Of a stretch of DNA of 64,000 bases, positions 55,141 to 64,000 are shown piece after piece. Numbering within the stretch: position 1 is the stretch's first letter; the number at the start of each line of letters is the position of its first letter. The position numbers and the translations under genes are program-made. This stretch comes from Ectobius pallidus. Lineage: Eukaryota; Arthropoda; Insecta; Blattodea; Ectobiidae. The stretch covers positions 173,474,825-173,538,824 of the forward strand of contig CAXKWD010000006.1 in the NCBI GenBank assembly GCA_964059195.1, read 5' to 3'. The notes under the pieces are model-generated. The model was not told the origin of the DNA. It worked only from the letters and a program-made list of their open reading frames with translations, and made no database searches.

Positions 55141-56450
55141 ATTACTTAGTTACTTACTGAATGGCAACAGACAATTCCTAAGCAAGCTAAAGGAATATTA
55201 TCTATTTTATGGAACCCGGAGGTTCATTGCCACGCTTACCTGAGCCCGCCATTCAACCCTATTAATCCCTCGCAAATCCTACTTCCCTTAAATCTATCCT
55301 AATATTGTCCTCCCACCTACGTCTAGGTCTTCCAGATGGTCATTTCCCTTCGGGTCTCCCAGTCAATACTTTTGAGATATGTCTTTCCTCCCCCATTTCA
55401 TCCTCCGTGATTTAATTACCCTTACTATATCTGGTGAAGAGTACAGGCCATGAAGTTCGTCATTATGCAGTTTTCATCTCACTTAGGCAATAGACAGTTC
55501 ATTGCCGCGCTTACCTGAGCCCGCCATTCAACCCTATTCTGTGCTAACTCCATCCAATCACCCCTCGCAAATCCTTCTTCCCTTAAATCTATCCTAATAT
55601 TGTCCTTCCACCTAAGTCTAGGTCTTCCAAGTGGTATTTTCTCTTCGGATCTCCCAGTCAATATTTTTGAGATATTATCTTTCCTCCCCCATGTCCAGAC
55701 CATTTCATCCTCCGTGATTTAATTACCCTTACTATTTCCGGTGATGAGTAGGTTATGAAGCTCGTCATTATGCAGTTTTCATATCTCGTCATTATGCAGT
55801 CCGAATATTTTCCTAAGCCCCCTGTTTTCGAACACTCTCAGATTATGCTCCGAAATCAACGAAGTATGCTCTATCTTCTAAATTACTTACTTACTCAATG
55901 GCAACAGACAATTCCTAAATAAGCTAAATGAATATTGTCTATTTTATGGAACCCGAAGGTTCATTGCCGTGCTTACCTGAGCCCACCATTAAACCCTATT
56001 CTGTGCTAACTCCATCCAATCACCCCTCGCAAATCCTACTTCCCTTAAATCTAGCGCAACATTGTCCTATGTCTTCCAAATGGTATTTTCCCTTCGGGTC
56101 TTCCAGTCAATATTTTAGAGAAATGTCTTTCCCCCATTTTTCAAACTCCGTGATTTAATTACCCTTACCATATCCGGTGACGAGTACAGGTTATGAAGCC
56201 CGTCGTTTTGCAGTTTTCTCCAGTCCCCATTTTCATCTCTCTTAGGCCCAAATATTTTCCTAAGTCCCCTGTTTTCGAATACTCTCAGATTATGTTTTTT
56301 CTGAAGAGTAAGCGACCATGTCTCACTTTCTGAACTGCATAAAAACAGGCATTTCCTGATTTGAGTCTACACTTAACTTCTGCCTTAATATTATTTGTGT
56401 CTGGAATTATTCCTCCCAGATATCTGCACAGCTAAGACCATTTAATAATA
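55141..56450 (-). mobile_element. Array of three non-LTR retrotransposon tails (family N)
   Basis: Three partial copies lie in the same orientation: about 55141-55497, 55498-55865 and 55879-56450. Two begin (plus strand) with TTACTTACTTACT.AATGGCAA, i.e. the 3' (GTAA)n tail. Each encodes, on the minus strand and with disruptions, the GRP.LRWKDNI..DLREEG..DWMELAQNRVEW end. The best-preserved open stretch is 55703-55479. The copies differ in 5' truncation and deletions, so they are separate insertions or slipped duplications rather than identical repeats. Confidence 0.78.
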
Positions 56451-56459
56451 AAATCAGGT

Positions 56460-56697
56460 ACTTACTTACTAATGTATTTACTTACTTACTTACTTACTTA
56501 CTTACTCAATGGCAATAGACAATTCCTAAGCAAGATAAAGGAATATTATCTATTTTATGGAACCCGGAGGTCCATTGCCATGCTTACCTGAGCCCGCCAT
56601 TCAACCCTATTCTGTGCTAACTCCATCCAACCATCCATCGCAAATCGTACTTCCCTTAAATCTATCCTAATATTGTCCTCCCACCCACGTCTAGGTT
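56460..56697 (-). mobile_element. Non-LTR retrotransposon tail (family N), cut by SINE junction
   Basis: Starts with (TTAC)n at 56460-56510, includes CTATTTTATGGAACCCGGAG, and stops abruptly at CACGTCTAGGTTTTC, where the S2 repeat begins. Confidence 0.75.
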
Positions 56698-57025
56698 TTC
56701 ACCAGTGAGACAAATGTCGGGTAACTTTAGGCCCTTGTGATCCCCGGATATCATCTGGCCGTCATTATCATCTTCATCCCATCCTCGCCTTGTTTGGAGT
56801 GAGTGTGTGTGTGAATGGTGTGTCTCGTCCTATGTGTTCGTGTTGTCTCGGAGGTGGCCCCGGCATTGGGCTGATCACTCGTCCGGGAGGCCCTCCATGT
56901 CCTTGTCTGGTCAAAAAAGTATTTATGTGATCCGCAGATAATCCTTCTCCCGACAAGTCGCGGTCCTGTAAGGCCCGGGCGGCTTGGGTCGCTTAAATAT
57001 CCCTAAAAGGGAGAGGTGAAACTAA
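56698..57025 (+). mobile_element. SINE-like repeat family S2, inverted relative to other copies
   Basis: Runs ACCAGTGAGACAAATGTCGG to TAAAAGGGAGAGGTGAAACT. The B-box end is missing because the 5' side starts inside the body at the junction with the N tail. The minus-strand frame 56774-56956 is not a gene. Confidence 0.7.
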
Positions 57026-57127
57026 GGTAAACATAGATAGATATATTTTGAAACTGACTTTGAGGGCCTTCAGAAATGATCTTTTGATTCGCATGCGGCC
57101 CTGGGTCGTCAGTTGGAAACTCATCAT

Positions 57128-57856
57128 TAGACTTCGGACTTTTAGGTTGCTAAAATGGTGTTTTAGGTACCTAAAATAGGCTCTAAATATCGTAAAATAG
57201 TCTCTTATAAAATCGTTAAGGTTCCAATTTTCTGAAATATCTCAACTGCAATGCACAATATTATATTTATTGAAGTCACCATTAATCAATAATCATGATA
57301 AAACACAGATATAGGCCTATGGTAAACAGAATTATATACACCTATTACCAGGGCCTGTATTACTACCATAACAGTGAAAACCTAATCCCTGTGCCCAGAA
57401 TCTACACACGCTAGCATATTCAACCCCATGTATCCCTCAGCCATTCAGAGAACTACTTTTTTTATTTGTTTGTTTGTTTTTTGTTACTGGATGTGGGAGT
57501 CGGGAGAAAAACTCTACATTTTCTTGGGAATTCCAAGGAATTTTTCTACTGAAGACGAAACATTCCTTACTATTTAACCACGTCACAAATGTGTCAGGTA
57601 CTGCACATTCCGAGCTAAAAATTTAGTACGAACTGAAAATAAATGCTAGAATTTAAAATAAAAAATAACTTATTTTGAACTCTAGAGGAAAAACAAGCAA
57701 AAAGGCAATATTAGGCTCTAATGTAAAAATAGGCTGTTTTAGGTCCTATAAAAGTATCAGTTTTATGCATAGTCACTTATGAAACATACATAGGCCTATA
57801 CAAGTTTTCGTCCATACAAGGATTAAAATAGGTTTTTACCTAAAATCCGAAGTCTA
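57128..57856. mobile_element. hAT-like MITE, relative of 19360-20134
   Basis: TAGACTTCGGACTTTTAGG (57128) and ACCTAAAATCCGAAGTCTA (to 57856) are inverted ends. The flanks CTCATCAT and CTCATTGT match at 6 of 8. The interior is the inverse of 19360-20134, including the A-rich stretch that became poly(A) there. Confidence 0.75.
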
Positions 57857-58330
57857 CTCATTGTGTATCATATCCTCTTCAAATATAAGAGCAACGATGA
57901 TAGACTACCTGTGGCATGCAGTAAGAGAAACCCCATTATTACGTGTTAAAATATGTCGTAAAGACTTCGCCCAGAATTTCGCACAAGCTTTACTTTTTTT
58001 GTGGGAGGAGTGAAGACAAATTGCGATACATTAAGAGTTGTTAGGGGGTCAGAGGTGTCAACCCATTGTCTGTTTTGAATATGCAATGCAACAAGAAACA
58101 ATTGTCAAGGCCCACATTGCCAAATTCCTCTGTGTCGAACCAACACTTCTAACCTTGTGAGGCATTCTAAGAAAGCATTTCAGCGAAAATCACTACACCA
58201 TCAAGATCAACATTATTATAGGCAATATTTTCCGGGGTGTCGGGCAAATCGAGTTAAACATTATCATCTAGGCTATAATAATAAGAAATTCGTATTTTAC
58301 CCACGAAGTTGCTTGTGAATTTATCTAGAG
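57857..58330. other. No gene recognised
   Basis: Contains fragments of transposase-like wording (GTGGCATGCAGTAAGAGAAA) but no readable frame. No call. Confidence 0.35.
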
Positions 58331-58336
58331 GGATAC

Positions 58337-59310
58337 AGGGTGTTAATGAATAACACCAAAATATTTTACCTGTGTATAGAGGGGACACAGACAAGGAATT
58401 TTTATCAGGAGATTTTTGTTCTGTGGATTAAAATTTTCCTTTTAAAGCATAAAATCTCCTAGGGCATGGCCACCACTGACTTCTAACATTTGAAACAAAT
58501 GCAAAACACTGGAGTTATGAATAAAAAGAAACTAATGATGTGGCGGCCAGTCATGTGATTAGTCTGTAAATTTTGCAGATTGTGAAAACTCTAAATTACG
58601 AACGATTAAGAATTGTTTTCTTATCGATCACTGAAAAGGCATGAAGTCAATTTGGCACATCTGTTTGAAAATGATTATCCGAAGTTATTTAATGCATTAA
58701 TTTCGATTATACAGTGTGTCAATGAATAACACTGAAATATTTTACTTGTGTAGGCTATAGAGGGGACATAGACAAGCAACTTTACTTGAGAGATTTTTGC
58801 TCTATGGCGTAAAATGTGTATGTTACAGGGCATTAAATTCATTACAATGTTGTGCTCATAAGTCAATAATTAAGCATAATGGGGTTAAAATTTTCATTAA
58901 ATTGACTTCAAGCCTTCTTAGTGACCGATAAAAACCTGATTCTTCGTCAACAGCTATAGGCCTATCATAATTTAGTGTTTTCATAGTCTGCAAAACTTAC
59001 AGACTAATCACATGACTGGCCGCCCGTCCATTAGTTTTTTTAGTTACTAGTTCTAGTGTTAACAACGAAGACGTATTGTTTTGAATTTTTTCAAATGTTA
59101 GAAGTCAGTGGCGGCCATGTCCTGGGAGATTTTATACTGTAACAGATTTTATACAAATCACTTAATTTAGTAAAAATGATTTTTATCCACTCATGCCTCC
59201 AATTAGAATAATTAATGGTTGGTCGGACCATGAAAATGTCTCAGTTATTCTGTATTTTAATCCTACGCTATAGATTAATGGCACACTCTGTATAAACCCC
59301 TAAATTGCAT
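58337..59310. repeat. Large inverted repeat with TACAGGGTGTTAATGAATAA-type ends
   Basis: Left arm about 58457-58650 (CTCCTAGGGCATGGCCACCA ... ATTAGTCTGTAAATTTTGCA). Right arm about 58925-59133 is its inverse (AATCACATGACTGGCCGCCC ... GGCGGCCATGTCCTGGGAG). A second direct start (ATACAGTGTGTCAATGAATA at 58711) lies in the loop. The ends resemble Tc1/mariner-type termini (CAGGGTGTTA ... ACACTCTGTAT). Non-coding. Confidence 0.65.
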
Positions 59311-59639
59311 AACCGTGTAAGATGAGAGTCAATAAATAAAAGTAACCAATGAACATTCTCCATGATGAATCATGAATTTTACGAGAGAGAGCTGTACTCG
59401 GTGGGCAAGCACCATGATGCTGACAATTCATTGCCATCATACATTCACCAACTACAAATTACCGGCGAGATAGAAAATCTCCACATAACGCAACATGTGT
59501 TTTTCTTGTCATTATTAAACACTCATTGTTCTGCATTCCGTGCCCTTGTGTGTTTTTAACTTCCGTTCTGTTTTCAGCTTTAGGTACAAGGGCGACTTTT
59601 TTAAGGGGGGTAGGTAAAACTTAAGTCTCTCTGTAGTCA
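59311..59639. other. No gene recognised
   Basis: The plus-strand frame 59362-59559 shows no known domain. Confidence 0.35.
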
Positions 59640-60402
59640 TCAGTTTTACAACTGGTTTGATGCAATTCTCCAGGTCTTCCTATCTTGAGCCAGTCTCTTC
59701 ATGTCTACATATTTTTTACATCCAAAATCGCCAATAATCTGTTTTGCATAATCTAATCGCGGTCTTCCCTTACAATTTTTCCCCTCTATTGTTCCTTCTA
59801 ATATAGTGTTGACCAAGCCTGGATGCCTCATAATGTGCCCCACTAGTCTGGCCCTTCTTCTAATGAGTGTCGTCCATAGACTTCTTTGCTCCTCTATTCT
59901 TTCTAAGACCTCTTCGTTAGATATTCTGTCAGTCCACCTGATTTTCAACGTTCGTCTATAGCACCACATCTCAAAAGCTTCTATTTTATGCCTTTCACTT
60001 TTTCCTAAAGTCCACGTCTCACTGCCATAGAGTGCTATGCTCCAAACATATAACTTTAGAAATGTTTTTCTGACTTTTAGGTCAATTATTTGACACCAAT
60101 AGACTTTTCTTGTTAAAGAAAGCCCTTTTTGCTTGTAATATCCTGCTTTTGACATCATCTTTGCTTCGTCCATCTTTAGTAATTTTGCTCCCCAAGTAGC
60201 AGAATTCATTCACCTCCTGTATTTTGTCATTTCCGAGTTTAATGTTCTTCATGTTGCTTATGGCATTCTTGCTGCATCTCATCACTTTTGTTTTGTTTTT
60301 ATTAATTTTCAGTCCAAAATTATTTTCTAACAGTCCATTCATACCATTCAATAATTCACTTAGGTCTTCCTCATCTTCAGTTAAGTAGGCATACTGAAAT
60401 AT
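59640..60402 (-). pseudogene. Non-LTR retrotransposon reverse transcriptase, C-terminal half, frameshifted
   Basis: On the minus strand the frame begins just after the position where the catalytic YADD motif would be. It reads EDEEDLSELLNGMNGL and GLKINKNKTKVM, then EFCYLGSKITKDGRSKDDVK. After a frameshift near 60090 it continues as VRKTFLKLYVWSIALYGSET, WTLGKSERHKIEAFEMWCYR, RARLVGHIMRHP and CKGRPRLDYAKQI, and ends IASNQL*. These blocks are typical of the thumb and C-terminal region of RTE/Jockey-type reverse transcriptases. It belongs to a different family from the N tails. 5' truncated and inactive. The 187-residue frame 60209-59646 is its best open part, though its first 35 residues are out of phase. 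Confidence 0.82.
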
Positions 60403-60561
60403 TGACTATAATTATGAAATGTTCTCCCCAGGGGCACGTTCTTGGACTTGATCTGCAAATTTCGCTCTGTATCTCATCCTATCCTTAGCTACCTCTTTCA
60501 GTATACTGTAGCCTATTGTTTGTGCCATTTTAAGAAGACCTCGTCCCAAACCTCGTCGTCT
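60403..60561. other. Short unassigned segment between two retroelements
   Basis: The minus strand can be read as LLKMAQTIGYSILKEVAKDR followed by MRYRAKFADQVQERA. This looks protein-like, but I do not recognise it. It may belong to another retroelement. Confidence 0.3.
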
Positions 60562-61130
60562 TACTTACTTACTTACTTACTTACTCAATGGCAATAGACA
60601 ATTCCTAAGCAAGCTAAAGGACGTATTACCTATTTTATGGAACCCGAAGGTTCATTGCCGCGCTTACCTGAGTCTGCCATTCAACCCTATTCTGTGCTAA
60701 CTCCATCCAATCATCCCCCACAAATCCTACTTCCCATAAATCCGTTCTAAGATTGTCCTCCCACCTACGTCTAGGTCTTCCACGTCGTCTGTTCCCTTCG
60801 GGTCTCCCAGTCAATACTTTTGAGATATGTCTTTCCTGTCCCATGCGTGCAACATGTCCAGCCCATTTCACCCTTCGCGATTTAATTACCCTTACTATAT
60901 CTGGTGATGCGTAAAGGTCCTAAAGCTCATCGTTATGCAATTTTGTCCAGTCCTCATTGTCATCCCTCTTGGGTCCAAATATTTTTCTAAGCACCCTATT
61001 TTCAAACACTCTCAGACTATGTTCTTCCTGATCAGTTAGCGGCCATGTCTCACATCCATATAATACAACCGGCAGGATAATAGTCTTACAAATCTTCATT
61101 TTTAGATTTCTGGACAGAAGACGAGCCGAT
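60562..61130 (-). mobile_element. 3' end of a non-LTR retrotransposon (tail family N), longest copy
   Basis: Starts with (TTAC)n at 60562-60584 (the 3' tail). On the minus strand 60871-60635 is open and reads MKWAGHVARMGQERHISKVL, then GRPRRRWEDNLRTDLWEVGF, DDWMELAQNRVEW and AMNLRVP*. Upstream (60900-61130) lies more of the ORF (ENRVLRKIFGPKRDD-like) with disruptions. It is the best reference copy for the family here. Confidence 0.82.
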
Positions 61131-61309
61131 ATCTACAAAATAATATAACAACATTGTTTCCCTAATCCGAAAAACTGAACCAACATTGATACCGACAAAA
61201 CACAGGTACTCTTGTAGTCGCGTGGGTTTCCCCAGTGTTGCCGATATCATTCCATTTCTCAAGTGAAGTAAACGTGCTGTGGCACGTGTTTGGAAAGATT
61301 GTATTTTTA

Positions 61310-61765
61310 CTAGCAGATGCCCGCGGTTTCGCCCACGATGATTAATTGATGGGAATTTTATTTGATAAATCCAGTGTAATTTTCAGAAATTCTATAATTT
61401 TTCAAGGGAAGGAGTGCTTTGTTTGGATTTTTATTGTCCGCGATACTTCCAGGGTTAAACTATCAATATGTTATAGTTTGTGCCCGCGGCTACGCCCGCC
61501 ATTATTAATTGACACCAGGATTTTAAAGAAATTTACACTGGCTATGAAAATTGTAAGTAAAAATGAAATTAGAATATTTGTTCATTGTGTTCATTTCACT
61601 TAGGCCTTATATAATAAAGAAACGGTTTTCCTAATTTTGTACTCTTCGTGAAAGTTTAGACTGCGAGAGACGAACATCGCCGAGTATACCCGATGTCTCA
61701 CGAAGTGAGGGAGCGAGTGAGCACGCTATTTAGGGCCGTTGAATTGTATAAGAGTAGATATTTTA
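61310..61765 (-). mobile_element. Helitron-related sequence (family H1b) with two 3'-type hairpins
   Basis: CTAG at 61310-61313 after A, then GATGCCCGCGGTTTCGCCCA. A second hairpin (GTGCCCGCGGCTACGCCCGC) is at 61480-61500. The rest is the inverse of 23447-23740, including the GAGCGAGTGAGCACGC motif. No clear 5' TC end. The plus-strand frame 61346-61603 is not a gene. Confidence 0.65.
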
Positions 61766-61789
61766 TTTTCTTTATTATTATTATTTTTC

Positions 61790-61821
<32 letters not shown>

Positions 61822-61826
61822 TTCTT
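61766..61826. repeat. (ATT)n microsatellite
   Basis: A TTA/ATT run at the end of the H1b sequence. It yields a poly-Ile frame only. Confidence 0.9.
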
Positions 61827-62291
61827 ATTCACGTTAGAGAGCTCTGTTTATTCCCAATGTAATATATCTCTCCACATCCTCATTTACTTGTGATTTACTT
61901 GTTTTCTTCCTACTTTTTATTAGCGTAGTTTTCAGTGCGAATAACGGAAGCGTAGCGTGGGAGCTGCTCTGAATCACGGCCACTAGGAGTGTGGGTCAAC
62001 ACCGCTCACGGCCTTGTGGAGCGTTGCACTGCAAATCTCACCTTCACCCGATCGGAATATCTAATCCAAAGCAACCTGTCATTACCCTGTCTTCTGTTTC
62101 CTGCACAGATATCAAAGTCCTTGGAAATAATTTGCCACGCATAATGATGCTCAATTTTTCACCCATTTCTTAAAAACAAGTAACGCTCAACAATGTGTTA
62201 GTTATCAACGAATCATGGCAGGAATTAATGTAGGAATTATAGCTATCATTTTATCAATCCGGCAAGAAGTTTAACACTCCTTTATTTAAAA
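61827..62291. other. No gene recognised
   Basis: Unique-looking sequence. The 60-residue frame at 61991-62173 has no domain. Confidence 0.4.
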
Positions 62292-62847
62292 CTAGCAGGT
62301 GGCCGCAGCTTTTCCCACGATAATTAATTCGAAGATTAAAAATTAAGAGCAAAATAATGAAAACATATTTATTATCACTTACACGTGAATCATTCATAAA
62401 CTAAACAATTAGTTATAATGAAAGAGCTAAAAATCCGGCTTTGGAGTGCATTCCACGATTAGAAAGCGCCTCTATTGTATTTGACATTATAAACAAACGA
62501 ATCGATCGATCACAGAATCGAAACTATCGATAATCCCATGCGATATATTGAAAAAATCGCGATGCTTTTATTTCCAAGTTATGACCAAAAAGCAAAGTCA
62601 CCTGTGACTGATTTGACAATTGAAATGTAAGACCGAAAACTGAAGCTTCGATGGCGCAAAAAATTCACGTTTTTTGCCAGTTTTTCACTTATAACTCGCG
62701 AACGAAAGCGAAAATTAAAAACCCGGCTTCGAGGTGCCATTTTCCGACCCTTCAGTCCATCTATCTTTAAAATTTCAGATCTCTGCGTGCAGTATATTTC
62801 GCTGGGCATCGCGCACAGACAGACAAACAATTCCTCTTACAAATGGA
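62292..62847 (-). mobile_element. Non-autonomous Helitron (family H1), near complete
   Basis: Minus orientation. CTAG at 62292-62295 after A, then a degraded hairpin (GTGGCCGCAGCTTTTCCCAC). The far end is ACAATTCCTCTTACAAATGGA (to 62847) before T. The interior shares CGAGGTGCCATTTTCCGACC and TTCGCTGGGCATCGCG with 42506-43040. The minus-strand frame 62579-62830 is internal and not a gene. Confidence 0.75.
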
Positions 62848-63687
62848 TCATAGAATAGCGATTTTTACAAAACTTCGAATAATTTAACTTTCGCTGTACA
62901 GAATTTTGCACAATTTTATAAAAACTTATTCTACACAAGAATAGCTTTAGTTTTACGTATAAAACATATACAAAATATTCCAATATATTTCGATTTTTCC
63001 ATTTGATCGCATTCCCATAGGCTACATCCGATATAGGACGCAACCAAGCTAATCCTTTAATTGAACCTAAAAGTTTCACATCTGCAGGTCTAAAACACAA
63101 ATCTAGTTTTGACTAGATTATCTAATTCCACTGTTAGAAATAACCCTGAAATAATTACTCTGTACAATTAAAGATTTAAGAAAATAATTAAGTTTATTCC
63201 ATAAATATTTATTTTTCATGTTCTTAATGCCTGCATAAAATAACATTTAATAATATTTTTATTTGATAAATGACTGTCAAAGATAATTTTATCGATTGCT
63301 TTTCATTTGTTTAAATAAAGATTTTAACCACGGCCGTCTGCATAATATGTGCATGACCAACATATAATCAGCATACTTTCGCTTTAGGAATGTCTTCAGA
63401 TGGAGAAACTTGGAAATATCAGCATCTTCTTTAAGAAATAAAGCTGTTTTCAACTTCAGAGCGTTGAAACCTTACATTTCTTTTATTTCTCTGCAAAATA
63501 TGACATACATTTAATATTTCGGTTGTTCCTTCACTCGGAAAACACTCGGTATTCCCTTTCGTATAACATCTTCGATTTTTCAGGTAATAAATTATCCATA
63601 ACGGATCTGGCTACATCTGCAATGAAAATAATTATCTTCTAACATTTTACGAGAAAACTTATCTGACAGGACTGTAAATTTCCTTAT
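62848..63687. other. No gene recognised
   Basis: AT-rich. The minus-strand frame 62837-63100 crosses the Helitron boundary and has no domain. Confidence 0.4.
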
Positions 63688-64000
63688 GCCCGGTTTCTAC
63701 AAACTTGTGAATTACCTATGGGTAAATTACCCATGGACAAATTAGTTCCATTTAACCTACAATGGTATAATGAGGAAGGCCTTGGAGTTGTACAGTTAAT
63801 TTAATTCAGAAGGCTTTGATTCTCATTGTTATTGATCCTATGAAAGGTTAAATTTTATCCAGCCATGCAAGAAAGGATAAATTAACCCGATGATTTACCC
63901 TTGGAAAGGTCTAGCCCGAGTTTGTAGGAACATTTTTTCTGCCATTTTCATATTTACCCAGAGGATATTTATCTAGAAACTCGCCAAAAGTGTATGTGAT
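63688..64000. repeat. Repeat family G, copy 2, running off the window
   Basis: Begins GCCCGGTTTCTACAAACTTG, the inverse of the end of copy 1. The last 84 bp (GTTTGTAGGAACATTTTTTC to GTGTATGTGAT) repeat the start of copy 1 (28770 onward), so a TIR element of at least 300 bp is likely. Confidence 0.6.

Overview
The window looks like a repeat-dense stretch of an insect genome, most likely a cockroach. The non-LTR retrotransposon tails, with their GRPRRRWEDN-type peptide and a (GTAA)n 3' end, together with the large intronless ionotropic receptor, recall Periplaneta americana. That species call is inference from memory, not a database match. Base composition is AT-rich, there is no operon structure, and almost all of the sequence can be assigned to transposable elements in various stages of decay.

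One convincing host gene is present: an intronless, divergent ionotropic receptor (IR, ionotropic-glutamate-receptor-like channel) of 686 codons on the + strand at 46584-48644. It has a signal peptide, an S1 lobe, TM1, a pore region, TM2, a long S2 lobe and TM3. It is bracketed by two related hAT-like elements in opposite orientation (45727-46574 and 50244-52003), each with a perfect 8-bp target-site duplication. The upstream element ends 9 bp before the first in-frame ATG. Inside the downstream hAT sits a third element (50716-51836) with about 29-bp perfect inverted repeats. It carries a spliceable two-exon remnant of a THAP zinc finger, the DNA-binding domain of P-element-type transposases, and its empty site can be read from the upstream hAT copy.

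Region by region. 1-9.4 kb: end of a Helitron, a dead mariner, a TA-flanked foldback element, a composite hAT holding nested repeats, a tRNA-derived SINE, two more hAT-type MITEs, and a complete non-autonomous Helitron. 10-18.3 kb: an AT-rich TIR element, a non-LTR tail, a Tc1/mariner-type element with about 105-bp TIRs and a broken transposase, a palindromic element, and a Helitron nested in a dispersed repeat (family A). 18-28 kb: family A, hAT, mariner remnants, a duplicated hairpin-rich repeat (family F), two Helitrons joined end to end, and a TA-flanked mariner deletion derivative. 28-45 kb: SINEs, Helitrons, more family A, a 360-bp block in three direct copies, and further TIR elements. 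45-52 kb: the receptor and its transposon frame. 52-64 kb: an array of non-LTR tails, SINEs, a hAT, a palindrome, a truncated reverse transcriptase and Helitron ends.

Nothing here suggests cooperation between genes. The biology of the window is one chemosensory-type receptor embedded in layered transposon insertions, several of which can be dated relative to each other by nesting. No autonomous, intact transposon was found.
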